Origin: Auanema rhodensis
Taxonomy: Eukaryota > Nematoda > Chromadorea > Rhabditida > Rhabditidae
Length of the DNA stretch: 64,000 bases
Direction: 5' to 3'
Assembly: GCA_964057225.1 (NCBI GenBank)
Contig: OZ059894.1
Location: 6,173,501-6,237,500, forward strand
Both the position numbers and the translations under genes were made by a program. Below are positions 44,934 through 56,926 of the stretch, in pieces. Below the pieces are notes generated by a model that was not told the DNA's origin, did no database searches, and was given only the letters and a program-made list of their open reading frames with translations. Position 1 is the first letter of the stretch. Each line of letters opens with the position of its first letter.

Positions 44934-45007
44934 TTACTTAATTTGTATTTAATTATTTCTTAATATTCAATAATTAATAAACAAATTATGTTTTAATATT
45001 TTGAAAA
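44327..45007 (+). repeat. Direct-side partner A of the inverted duplication
   Basis: Partner of 34595-35305. It starts inside the exon/intron border AGGTCAG before the last exon of the acyltransferase and runs through the 3' flank, including the (AAT)n tract 44887-44934, to TTTTGAAAA near 45007. Inside it, a unit around TTTCAAATAATAATTAGAAT occurs twice. Confidence 0.9.
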
Positions 45008-46045
45008 AATAAATATATTATTAACTATTACAACATATTTTAATAATATTTTTTAAAAATCTAATTTAATTCAAAGTAACTGATTCGTAAAAAAAAATGA
45101 AACTCTGGGTAACAGCCGACAAAGATTAGATTGATTTTGAACTTGGCTGCAACTCATATTTCTCGTATTATTGATATTCGCTGATTTGTGATTGATTCTG
45201 ATAGTAATTTTTTGAAGTTGAATGAAATTTAAATATTTGAAGCTCAAAGTCATTGAATTATGTTCGGCAGTAATATCAATTTTTCTATTGCACTTGACTG
45301 AATTGATTAACGTCATCATCTGTAGAAGGGAATATTTTTTTTTTCAATTTTAATGACGCAAACTCATTTAAATATATTTGAAGTTGCGAAGCGAGAAGTG
45401 CTATTTTCCTCAAACACAGTTCCATCATACACCACTTTACCTTCTATGTATATCTGATCAGTAATATATTATAGTGAATGAAGAATACTAAAATCTAATT
45501 TATATGAAATTATTTTAAATAATTTATTTTAATTGGTATATTTCTTTATATTCATATACAAATTATATTTTATTTTGGTTACATATATTATATATTAAAA
45601 TCATAACTTAATTAAAGGTTCACATTCATCATGTATCAACCTAACAAAAATTTATTAAAATTCAACTTATAATATGACAAATTTTCAATTAAACTCTTAT
45701 ATACATATATTGATCAAACCATATCAGTCTTTGATTTTCTTCTAAATTTGAAATTTAAAAATGAAACTAGTTTGGTTATATTTTCTAAGATTATAGAAAT
45801 TCATTAATTCTGATTATAATGTATAATCTTTGATTGAACCATTTTCCCTAAGATATTCCCATCAAGTAAATGGATATAAAGATTAATCATTTTCAATTTT
45901 TATTTCAAAGATTGGGTTAGAACACTTAAAGCAGCTCTCTCTCTCTCTCTTTCTCTCTATTTTACATTCTGTGTTCTATCTTATATTAATTTTGTAATTA
46001 ATTTTTGCTTCTCAATATAGTGAAAGAAGCATCTTCTCTTTTTAT
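45008..46045. other. Intergenic with a CT-repeat
   Basis: No exons seen. A (CT)n tract lies at about 45934-45958, about 90 bp upstream of the chemoreceptor start. Confidence 0.5.
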
Positions 46046-47725
46046 ATGCGATACGAGGAAATTGGAGCACTGGGGTATGCCGGAACGGTATGTTTTCATG
46101 TTTTGGCTGCAAAAACTTTGAAACATTGTTTTCCAGATCGGAATTATCACCATAATCCTTCATATTATTATAATTATTCAATACATAAGAGATAAATCTT
46201 TTCGAAATCAATTTAACTTTTTCTGTATATGTCGATCATTTGTTTATATTCTTAATATCACTACTACGGTTGCAAATATTTATGAAAATATTTTGTTGTA
46301 AGAAAATTTACATACATAAAGTATTTATATTAATTTTATATTTTATAGAGAAACAACGTATTCAAGAGGATTTTTTCATATTGGCTCCTTAACCAATAAT
46401 TTTATAATTTCAATGGATCTATTACTGGCTATTAATAGATTTATTGCTATTACTTTTTGGGATTACTACAGAAGAATTTTCAATAATGTTTCAACTCATG
46501 TCTGTTTCAAACAGTATAGAAATTCTTTTTTATATATAATTTAGGTCATACCAGCAGTATTATTTATTATTTTTATGTTAGAAAAAGGAATTGGGTATTT
46601 TCAATTCCGTAATATACAATTTTTTGAAAGTTGAATTCAACCGTTCTTACTTCAGACTGCTTCTTAAATTTTCAAGTTAGCGACTTTGCTGTTGTTTATG
46701 TAAAAGGAAATTGTGAAAAATTCTCTCTATCTATTAGACAAATATGCATATATATAATGATTGTATCATTTTGTTTAAATACAATAACATTTTTTATAAT
46801 TGCTCGACAATGGGTATGTAACTTTATTTTTATTACTTGATACATATACAACATTTCGCCCTCATTACCGAACAAAACGAAATTGAAGATACAAAGATCT
46901 TTTCTAGTTCTATATCTTAAATTTCTTTATCACTATAAGTGTAAAGAACAGAAGGACACTTTTCAAAAAATAAATCTTGACAAAACAGAACTCGAACATG
47001 ATGTCAGGACTAGACATCGGTTATCAATATGCTATGAAATATGTAATGTTAAATCAAAATTGAATGAACGAAACTGTCTGTTCTATAGACATGTACATCC
47101 TAGATTTACGTACTAGTTCGGATTACAATAGAATTTTGAGATTTAAAAGTAATTTTGCTTTGAAACTAACTACTAAAATATCCTGATATCATCAGAAAGA
47201 ATCATTTTTTGTTTTACAAAATGATTAGGTTTGATACCAGACTGATAATGATGATAAAAGTCTGATCATACCTGATCCAGAATATTTGAAGTTTCTCACC
47301 TAACAAGTAATTAAAGTATATTTTTTTATTTAATTTTATTTACATTTAGAATAATTTATAATATTTCAGTATAAACAAAAAGGAATTGATACTTTATTTA
47401 AACATAGAATGTATAAAAATATGATGATGTTCACTCATGCATATGTTCAAATTCTCATCGCACTTTTTATAACGTTTTTCTTGGTTAGTGTGATACCAAA
47501 GCCATCAAATATATTGCTGAAGTTTATCTTTTTTACATTTAGCTATGAAAATCGTGATTTTGTTGAAGGGTAATTTATTTGAGTTATTCAATCTTTTTTA
47601 TTTTATTTTTTACTTTCAGAATTTTTTTTTGTGTTTTAAGTAAAAAGTATATCAAAAATTTGTGGTTTCGACAACAAAGTTCAACTTTCTTTTTAACACG
47701 TCCTAGTCGATCACTGCTCACCTAG
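46046..47725 (+). CDS. SRX-like seven-transmembrane chemoreceptor
   Basis: Seven exons: 46046-46087, 46137-46297, 46349-46499, 46545-46629, 46677-46813, 47370-47569 and 47620-47725. They total 882 nt, giving 293 residues with all phases matching. TM1 is GTIGIITIILHIIIII. TM3 ends in a DRY-like stretch (MDLLLAINRFIAITFW, then YYRRIF), typical of the nematode Srx family. Later segments include IYIMIVSFCLNTITFFIIA and FVEGIFFCVLSKKYIKN (TM7 region and tail). Such receptors detect chemicals in sensory cilia. The fifth intron (46814-47369, 556 bp) is far longer than the others (about 50 nt). The exact sr subfamily is inferred from the NRF motif and spacing; srt or srsx are alternatives. Confidence 0.78.
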
Positions 47726-50091
47726 ATCCTGTACTACATATTATAAATATTTCACATCTAAATATATGTGATAAATGACAAATTTAATTAGTAATATCTC
47801 ACGCAAGCTACATTTAAGTCTTAATGAAGCATGTATTACAAATTTTTGGTTGAATTTAGTTGATAGAAATATTGAATTATTTTCCTGAAAAAATAATATT
47901 AAACATTTTTTCAATATTAATTCTTTTTATTCTTTAATAGTTAAACGTATCTCACGAATATTTGTGATCAAGTTTTAAATTTTCAATTTCTATCTTGAAT
48001 GCGATAATGCTGGAGATTATTTTTTGTATTATCATTGACTTTCCATGCTGCAAGATACGAAGGGATATTATTCTCACTAATATTTAATTTCACTTTTCTT
48101 TTCTTGATCATCAATGTATTTGAATAAAAACATATTATCAATACAACAAACTAATTGATAAGTTGCAAACTGGTGCAGAAAATCATTTAGACAAACTATG
48201 AAACATCATACTTAGTATAACTAGTCTGAACAACTTGAGACGAATATGCACGTGAACTGTGCATGAAGTTGTTCAAACAATATAAGTAAGTAATAATCAA
48301 CCAGGTTACGGTTCATACCTTTATTGATGTGGGATAGTTCAAAAACAGTCGTTAAAAAAAACATGTTTTTGACAATTTGAAAAAGATGACGTCGATTGAA
48401 GTTTCTAGTACATGTAATCGAACAAGTATACTTATTTTACAAAATTATTAATATAAACATAGGGTCATCTATTCTTAGGTACAAAATGACGAATATTATA
48501 TATTATTATATTTATATATATAAATATAAATTCAAAATTGACAACTAATTTACTATCTATATGATCTCAAAATAATAATACTACATTCTAGTAATAACTT
48601 GTAAACAATACTGTATATTATAGATAGAAAGACATAAATTTCAGCATAGGATATTCAATTTTGAAGTTTAATCTTTGTTGTTGTTTTCAGAAAACAAAAT
48701 ATTTGGATTAGACATTACCTTATACTTCAAACCTGGACGTGTTAAGAGTTTTTTTTTTGCAAAAATATATAAAAGACTACTGTCCCCAAATAGAATTGAT
48801 AACAAAAATTAGAACATTACATAGATGGTCTGAGAATTTATGATCAATGTTTAAACTAATTATTTAATATTACAACATTTATAAAATAGACTTTTAGATT
48901 CTAGAACAAAAAAAATTAAATTAAGCTATTACAACTTTTTTTCAACTTAAAAATAGTATCTTTAGAATACTGAAAGGAACTTTTTTCATATATCTGTTTC
49001 TAAACATCAGCATCTTTTGAAAATTTGATGTAACATGAGTTATTGCAGTTCTTGAATACCTTATGTTGTATATTTTGAACTAATATGTTTGATTGTTTTA
49101 AAATTAAAACAATTTGAATTTTACTTCGAAATAAGAGACAAATTAATAAATTCAAAAAGTTTTATTCGATTACAGAAATATTTGAAAGCAAAAAATTGAA
49201 GATGCTCCTATCAATTCAATTCATAGCTCCAAAGTAATACCCGTTAGAAGCATCAGAATTGAAGATAAAACTAAGTAATTCTAATAAAATAATTAAAATT
49301 TATTCTTTCTGTTTTTCTTATTAAGATACGAAAGACTTACAATCACTCACTAGTTACTCGTAGTGTGGACTATTGGTGTACATCCAAGACTAATTCATTT
49401 ATTTTTAAAAAAACGCATAGACACGGTTGTATAGAATTCTCAAAGAAAACTCAAAGACACTTCTTCTATCATCTTGTCAATATTAATGGTTTATTACATT
49501 TTAGAAAGATTTGAAGACTCCAAATCAATTAGTTCCAACGGCTTATTCGTGATGACGGAGCGTCCCACATTTGGGAAAAATGACCGTGTCATACTGTAGA
49601 TGCTAGGAATTCCCAACCAATTACAGTTTAAATTACAATCTTCTGAAGTGTTTACTATTTGCTTCAAAAACAAAAACAATTACTTGTTGAATCGGATCTT
49701 TAAAAAATTATCAAGCCTGGTACGACATTCAATTCCTTGTTTTTGTTTTAATTCAAAAGTCATCATTAAACATTTGGATACGGTAGAGTTGGAACATGGA
49801 GAAAAGGTTGATAGCGCCATATAACAGAAGAAAATCAAAAATTGTTTTATTTTTTTTCTGTGTATAATTATTGTTTTTTCCAGAATTAGAAGTAAAGTAC
49901 AGTTGAATGAAAATAATATTTAATCATTATAGCTTTGATACGAAACAAAAGAAAAAATATACATTCAATTTACATACGAAAATGTATGACTCTATAATCA
50001 TGGAACATGATGCGAATACACGTACAAGTTGCTTACAGAGGCTGAGTTAGCCTACTGATGTTAAAGACACTATGCTAGAAAATGAAAGAAC
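47726..50091. other. Intergenic, no gene seen
   Basis: 2.4 kb between the chemoreceptor and the phosphatase 3' end, strongly AT-rich. A few 60-75 codon ORFs near 49500-49820 have no motif or splice partner and are taken as chance. TTTATT at 49846-49851 may be the poly(A) signal of the minus-strand phosphatase. Confidence 0.5.
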
Positions 50092-51201
50092 TTATGCCAA
50101 ATTGCGTTGGGGAACAAGAGATTTCAAGTTAAGAGCGTAAAAGTCAGGGACCATGTCAAATCGTTCGTTTTCATGATTCTCCATTATGTCGGTTGTCTGA
50201 TGGCAACCAGACAGAACAAGCAATGTCTTCAAGCCATGATCACGTCCGAACTTGACATCGGTATTAGTACGATCACCAATCATCATGGTGCGAGCGGGGT
50301 CAATACTCCAACGTCTTTGAATGTATTCGAAGGAAGATCTATTGGGCTTTCCAGCTGTTGTTGGCTCACGTCCAGTTGCACATCGAACGGCAGCTACAAG
50401 TGGTCCAGCATCAGGAATGATGACAGATGGATCAGGTCCAGGACATGTTTCATCCTCGTTTGTGGCAACAAAGAGACAATCATTGTTGCGTAAATAGTTG
50501 GAGGCCTTCATGAGCTTGTGGTAATTGAAATGTTTTTCATATCCCACAACAACTGCTCCGACATTTTCTGGTGACTCTTCAAGTTTGATGTCAAACATGA
50601 AAGCGCTACCATCAGAGGTATCATGTGGTTCAGGTCCGTGTCCAAAGTATTCGATACCTTAAATATTAAAATAATAACTATATTCAATCCTATATGTCTT
50701 ACCGAACTCATCCATTTCGTCACGCATTCCTTGGGAACCGATCATGTACACCTTCTTATTTCCTGCCAATCCTGATCGATATAACATATCAGCAACAACA
50801 GCTGAAGGATTGACAATGCTGTCCTTGGTTAGTTTGGAATTATATCCTAGTTTAGCGAGCTTTTTAGCATATACAGCTCGTGATTTAGTAGCATTATTGG
50901 TTAGAACAATAACTCTTTTATTGTGTCGGAGCAAATAGTCGATGAGTTTTGGTGATCCATTAATAACTGAATCTCCCAACCAAAGAACTCCTGGAATAAT
51001 CAATAATTTAATCTTAAGTCAGTTTTTTTCTGTCTTACCATCAGCGTCAAAGATGAAAGTGTCAATATCTCTGATAATTTCCTCAAAGTTGTTACTGTTA
51101 GCAAATAGGGATGGGCACTTATCAGAAAAGTTCTTGATATTAAGCTTGCTGGCTGAATCAAGAAGATTGTTGGGACACTGGGTAGGCTGAACGAATTTCA
51201 T
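50092..51201 (-). CDS. pgph: Phosphoglycolate phosphatase-like HAD phosphatase
   Basis: Three exons: 51201-51039, 50990-50703 and 50657-50092. They total 1,017 nt, giving 338 residues, a normal length for the family. HAD motif I is IFDADGVLWLGD (catalytic Asp pair around the first splice site). Motif II is VIVLTNNATKSR. The cap (C2 type) holds VVVGYEKHFNYHKL and FVATNEDETCP. Motif III Lys is in TTAGKPNRSSF, and motif IV is MIGDRTNTDVKFG. This pattern matches PGP/4-nitrophenylphosphatase enzymes, which remove 2-phosphoglycolate and related side products of glycolysis in the cytosol. C. elegans has several such genes (pgph); which one corresponds is unresolved. TTTTCAG directly precedes the ATG, a trans-splice or 5' UTR splice acceptor. 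The gene appears intact. Confidence 0.92.
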
Positions 51202-51208
51202 CTGAAAA
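51202..51208 (-). promoter_or_regulatory. Splice-acceptor TTTTCAG directly at the start codon
   Basis: Read on the minus strand, TTTTCAG abuts the ATG at 51201. This suggests spliced-leader trans-splicing next to the start codon, or a 5' UTR intron. It supports the chosen start over an in-frame ATG further upstream. Confidence 0.55.
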
Positions 51209-53160
51209 ATGAACTCAATTAAAAAAAGTATGATTTTCATTAAAAAATATATATATAAAGGGAGAAATACTAAATTATGAGATTATATCAAATAATTTTC
51301 ATCACTTAGTCTTAATCGAATGAAAGAAAGAGCTTGTGAATGCCCATCTGGTGATAGATCAGATTTTTACTGAGTTTATATACTCAGAATAGGCGGACCG
51401 ATTGCAAAGAACAAAAGGACGATTGATCATTAAAGATTGTGTTCACGTGAAAAACACCCAGAACTGACGGGGGAAGCCGTCTTGAAGAAGAAGAGAGACC
51501 ATTAAAAATTAAGAGAAACCTGTATCTAAAAGTGATACCGTTATCACTTTAATCAAGGCAAAAAGACTGTACAACACTCAGAAAAGAACAGAAGAAGTAG
51601 AGAAAAAGACTGAACATAAGTGGCAAATTATTAATGGAGAGTAGTAGAGAAAGACAGATAGAGAGAAAAATAAAGAGAGACTTGTAAAGAGTATTAAGAG
51701 AGACGCGACCAAAACATTCCAATGTCAATGAATCGTAACTTGTCTGGTTCCTTGCTTCTGTAGAACAAAGTACGATAGTTACTATTTTTAGTTGAATCTG
51801 GGCCAAAATTTCTTAGTTGTCCGATCAACTTTTTACATTTTTGATCCTTTTGAATATACCTCGATCAATGACTTCTAGAATACATACGACAATAGGCAAA
51901 CTGTGATTTGAAATAATTGGATATAGATTTGATGGCAAGAACGATATGGAGTATATAAAGAGAAATTGAGTGAGGGATTTCATTCTTGCACAGCTGTGAG
52001 TTTGTTTTCAAGCTTTCTTTTGATTGTCTATGAGGTTCTTTATCGTCTCCCGAGCAATGATCTTTTAAACATCTAGAAGAAGCATAGAGAAACATTAAGA
52101 GAGAACTTTGACTTTTGTTCAATTTTTATTGCTACTGATTATGTTTAATGAACGTTATAAGATTACCCAATAAATGATAAATCTTGTACCTTCATCTGGA
52201 TAAAGTCATCCAAAAGTGGACAAAGACTTTGTACCTCTATTTTCCTCGTCCAAAAAGGTTCCCCTTATATAATCAAGCAGTTCATATTTCTATATTTCTC
52301 TTATATTCAAGAGCACATGAAATGCTCAAACCAAATTATTGACAAAAAAAATAGAAAAAAATTCCTTATTTAACTGCATTTTTTAATTTTAAAACAAAAA
52401 TATCTGCAAATGACATATACACACACTTGCACATATGCAGAGAAATAGAGACAAAGACACAGAGACCCTTACTTCCTACATACACACTTATTTAGATTTA
52501 TTTTTAAATATATTATTTAAAACTGTAATATTATAAATATTAAATATAAATAAGAAAACATGTTAGGAGCATCATAGATCTCTCAGCCAAAAATATGTTT
52601 ATAACCATCATAATAGGAATACGACGTTAATTATTTTTAGATGTTCGAACATCAGAATAGAATTCTTATTTTAGAATTGTAATTTTTATAAAACAACATA
52701 TCATATTTATATTTTTAATTTTTGCCAATAATAATAAAAAGGAAGCAATTTTTATTTAACATTTTTAATGTGTGATCTCTTTTTGATCATACCATTCTTT
52801 AAAAATTATCATTTTGCTCTTTAATACAGTCAAATGATTATGCTTTTTCTGATAGTTCTATCGTATTAGCTCATTTCTTTGTCTTAATATTTTTCTATGA
52901 CATTATTCTTACGTCGTTTTCACAGCATTTTGCAGACCATTGAGATAAACGAGGCGAGGGAGGAAGTTTTTGATTGCGTGAGAGACTGATAAACTTGAAA
53001 ACTAATAAAAATGATTGTGTATTTGTGAGTGAAAGGCTAGAGGATAAAATCAAAAAGCTAATACTTCAAGGAGGTACTACAGAGACCATACACAGATACG
53101 GTATGACGACATTTTCTCGAAAAAAAAGTCTTTCAAAAAGGCACATGAAATGTCCATGCA
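51209..53160. other. Upstream region of the phosphatase, no gene seen
   Basis: Mixed AT-rich DNA with GA/TC-rich tracts at about 51590-51700. ORFs of 60-85 codons here have low-complexity translations and no splice partners. Confidence 0.5.
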
Positions 53161-53164
53161 CTTC

Positions 53165-53292
53165 GTATTTTCGCACCTGAACTTCACGTGAAACATCACA
53201 CATCGTCACTGCCAGTGGCACAACGTCCGAAGCATCTGACGAAATAGTGGTGCTTGTAGACAGAATAGAGTAGAACATTCGACGGCTGAAAT
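53165..53292. other. GC-richer exon-like island 1
   Basis: On the minus strand the island is bounded by TTATTTCAG and CAG/GTGCG and is open in two frames (for example PSNVLLYSVYKHHYF, then a stop, or MFYSILSTSTTISSD). Its composition stands out from the flanks. It could be a real exon of an unresolved gene or a remnant. Confidence 0.25.
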
Positions 53293-53575
53293 AAGAGTTT
53301 AAGATCAATTAAACATAATTTAACCCAAAATTAGAAATTTCATTTAAGGCCAAGTGAACTTTTTTTTATCACACGTTGGATAAACTATAACATAGATGTA
53401 GTGTATTTTGAGAACATTTTGGTCCAAATGATGATATCATAGTAAATTTTTAGTCTGGATTTAGATACTCCATCCAAATTACATCATTGTGTTTACTAAA
53501 GTTCAAATTTATTTCATATAAATATATATAAAATTTTCAGAGTTTGAAAAAATTGAAATTATTTGATATCTTCCG

Positions 53576-53660
53576 CCCGAATGCCAAACCTATGATCAGC
53601 GCGCCCTGTTATCTGCCGTAAAATAGACATAATTCCGGACGTAAGTACAAATTGATCTGA
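53576..53660. other. GC-richer exon-like island 2
   Basis: This short island contains CAGCGCGCCC. On the minus strand it follows TTTTCAG and is open as MSILRQITGRADHRFGIRA to a nearby stop. On the plus strand it ends with GGAC/GTAAGT. Strand and gene could not be decided. Confidence 0.25.
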
Positions 53661-54436
53661 AAATTAAAAATTTTCATTCACGTATTGAACAACGTAATTA
53701 TTGAGAGATGAGAAAATATCGGTAAACCGTTCATAAAACATGAAACTAAAAAACAACTTCATTATCATTTTTTTATTTCCTATGTCTTAATGTTTCAAAA
53801 CAAAATTTAAAAAAAACGACGGTATCAATAGTCGTCTTTTTCAAATCAAACTATTTCAAACTGAGCTCTGATCGCAAATGTTTGCAAGAATTACCACTAG
53901 AAGTAAAAGAATCAAGTTATTTAAACACATGAATAGAAAAAGTTATAAGAGAAAAATATTTGACATAGATCTTCAAGATCAAAAAGTATTCACTTTCAGT
54001 AATTTTCATCTAGTTCACTTAAATGTTGAAATAAACAAAAAACAATAAGATTATGGCTAAATAGAAGATAAAGAAGTAGAAAAAGAGAATAAAACGAACT
54101 TGTGCTGTAAAACGTGGAAAATAGGTATTTCACGAACTTTAGTTAACATGTTTTCACTAAATAATATTTCAAGTTCAACAAATCAGTTCGTATTAAGTAC
54201 AATAAAATAAATAAATCAATAAAAATTAACTAAAAAATCGTTCAGACTAAAACATATTCAAGGAAAGAGAACCAGTTTGAATATGAATCTACAGAGATCT
54301 TGTATACCAAGTTTATCTTTCATAAATACTTCTCGTAAATATAAGAATAAATATTATATATAAGATATAAAAACACATGTCCAAATTCTTTGCAGTTTGT
54401 AGTTTTTTTATTTTTTTGTTTCTAGGATAACAAAGT

Positions 54437-54545
54437 TAATGAGACGCCATCGTTGTTTCAGGCTTCAGCCGAACTGTTATCGATCCAGAAACCGGACAGA
54501 CCCGTCTCTCAAGAAAGATTGTGCTCCACCTTGCTGCCATACAAT
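54437..54545. other. GC-richer exon-like island 3
   Basis: On the plus strand TTGTTTCAG is followed by an open frame reading SRTVIDPETGQTRLSRKIVL. Both strands stay open here. It has no recognisable domain and no clear splice partner. Confidence 0.25.
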
Positions 54546-56362
54546 CGATAATAGTTTTTGACGATGTGTTTCATAGAAGCACATGGAATTATTTATTGTA
54601 TAGAATTAATTTTTAGAATGTTGTCTTAATTAATTTCATAAAATTTTATATGAAAATTACAGTTCAATGAGTATTTCTACGAGTAGCTATCATTATCTTT
54701 ATATGAAACATATTGTTTGACTTATGATGAATCACATAAATTGACATTGACAAAACGATGATCAAAAGTTATAAGATAGTTCACGTTTCAGTATTTAATC
54801 CGGTTTTAACACGATTATTAGAGAAAGAAAGTAATCAAGAGGGATAAAAATATATCAGATTCCTTAATTAATACGTGTCTAGATAAGTAAAAGCATGTTT
54901 GTTTACGGAACAAAAAACTAAAATTTAATAAAAAGCATGTTAAAAATTAAAAAAACGGATGAAATATATTGAAACAATAAGAAGAAAGATGCCTATATTC
55001 GATTGTCAGCGATGTTTAAGAGACCATTTTGTCTGCCTCAGGGCTTATCAACTGGAATTTTTGGTTCAGCGTTTTAGAGAATAGACATCTTTTCATTTAC
55101 CTGTCCTCATGAGACACATTATGATTTCGGTTAGATTATTTGGCCTCACCATTGATTGTGTGATCGATTTCAATTGCCCTATTCATTTTTATGCATAACG
55201 TCTAACGTCTAATCATTTATTATTTTTTATACACAATCAAATATATTTTTCAATTTCATTTCATTTAGATAAATATTTGAATAATAACCTTTGAATCATA
55301 TACCTTATTTTAAAAAATTACATTTGAGAAGACATTTATTTTAAATCTAAATGACATACAGAGCGGCTGCTTTTTCCCCACAAAAATAACAACAGAAAAA
55401 TAGTTGCAAAACATGTAGAACGGCTGAATATCTGGAACTCTAGTAACTAAGAAAAACATCACGCTAGAGATGAAGATGAAACGACATGAAAGTCTCATTA
55501 ATTATTAGCTTTTTCTATATTAGTAACTTATGCAAAGTTTTTAGAAACGTTTATAGTTTATAGTAAACACATTTTTTTTTGAAAATGAATGTTTTTTTAA
55601 CAAACTTATTCAAATGGATTATGCAAAGCAATCTGTTTTTAATAATCAATAATTTTGAAATACTACTTAGAAAATCATGAGAACATGGTTTCAAGATATT
55701 ACTTTGATGATGTTTTGATTATTTGTATCAATATTTGGATTAAAATTTTCTTACAATTCTAAACATTAGTGGAACTACAAAATATTTCATGAAACATGAA
55801 AAACACATGTAAACTGAGAAGACCTACAAGCATCTAATCAATACGGTTTCATGAAAAAAGGCAGGGATGCGATATCAATTTCTACGAATAAGTATAGTTT
55901 TATCAATTTAAAGTCAATGGATTCGAACAAACTATTTTAATTGTATATCTTTCCTTGCTTGGCTATTTCTGTTTATTGATAGCAATGCAAATATGAAGAT
56001 ATTTTCTATACAGTTCATTAATTTCATTGATCATACCCGGCGCTAGTTAAAAAATTATGCTACAAAACGTAATGAATGTGTTATTTCTTTTCTTTTTTAT
56101 TTTAATATAACTGATAATTTGTTCAACTACTAGTAATTTGTTTATTATTTAATAACTAATACATTCATGAGTTTTTTTAACGAATTCCACATGGTTTCAT
56201 TCAAATATTTGCTTATTCAATTGTTCAATGATTAATGTTTGAAAGGTTGATGTTACCTGCCATATCGAAATTTCATTGCGTTATTTATTTTTTAAAAATT
56301 TAAGTGTTAATTCTTTTTCGCATGACAATAGAAATATTACTATTTTCAAATAATGATCACTT
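54546..56362. other. Intergenic, no convincing gene
   Basis: AT-rich. A minus-strand ORF at 55310-55498 begins with a signal-peptide-like segment (MRLSCRFIFISSVMFFLV) but has no recognisable continuation. Confidence 0.45.
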
Positions 56363-56554
56363 ATGAATATTCAAAAAGTATTTATTCTTTTTGTATTAAT
56401 ATTGCTCATAATTTTTTATAAAGCATTTGACAGTGTTATCTATCCCATCCACGTTCCGCACTTCAATGTTGTTGCGTTGAATTTGCTCTATTCAGAATTC
56501 GCAGACGAGCAACCAATTATTAGAAGAAGGAACGTTCAGAAGCCGTGTGTTTGA
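56363..56554 (+). CDS. Small putative membrane or secreted protein, doubtful
   Basis: A 63-codon ORF with a strongly hydrophobic N-terminus (VFILFVLILLIIFY), then a polar part with a tribasic RRR and a C-terminal Cys. No intron is needed. It could be a signal-anchored peptide, the first exon of a longer gene, or chance in AT-rich DNA. Confidence 0.25.
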   Translation: MNIQKVFILFVLILLIIFYKAFDSVIYPIHVPHFNVVALNLLYSEFADEQPIIRRRNVQKPCV

Positions 56555-56565
56555 ACACGTGTTGA

Positions 56566-56817
56566 ATGTCTTTTCACGAGAATGACATGAGACTATCCCT
56601 TTTTACTAAGCAACATCGTCATAACAATCGTGTCGCTTTTATTCTAACTACTTTAATATTCATCTCATGTAACGTTTCAATGCTATTTATTAAAAATTAT
56701 GTTAAAGAATATGCATTTCTAATAAGGACTTACATAGTTAAATACTTATTATTCATTATCCTTAACTTATCTATGTTTTTGTTTTATCAATCGACCTTAT
56801 ACATTTCAGTGCTTTGA
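56566..56817 (+). other. ORF with two hydrophobic segments, possible receptor remnant
   Basis: 83 codons with two membrane-like stretches (VAFILTTLIFISCNVSMLF and YLLFIILNLSMFLFY) separated by a short loop, reminiscent of TM6-TM7 of a nematode receptor. There are no upstream transmembrane exons, so at best it is a fragment. Confidence 0.2.
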
Positions 56818-56914
56818 TAGTATCCAATACATTTAAACGATTTCTTATGTAATTCTCAATTTCAACAAAAGTATGAGTCATTTTTCAATATTTGACGAGA
56901 CTAGATGATACAAC

Positions 56915-56921
56915 TTTTCAG
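56915..56921 (+). promoter_or_regulatory. Likely trans-splice acceptor TTTTCAG
   Basis: TTTTCAG ends five bases before the ATG of the calpain gene at 56927, the usual place for a nematode spliced-leader acceptor. Confidence 0.5.
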
Positions 56922-56926
56922 TTGAA

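Noticed and set aside
50107-50493. Plus-strand ORF of 128 codons
   Set aside because: It is the antisense shadow of the phosphatase exon; the minus strand has all HAD motifs and correct splice sites.
53066-53308. 80-codon minus-strand ORF as a complete gene
   Set aside because: The ORF runs through a good acceptor and donor and lacks a motif. I kept only the exon-like island inside it as a low-confidence feature.
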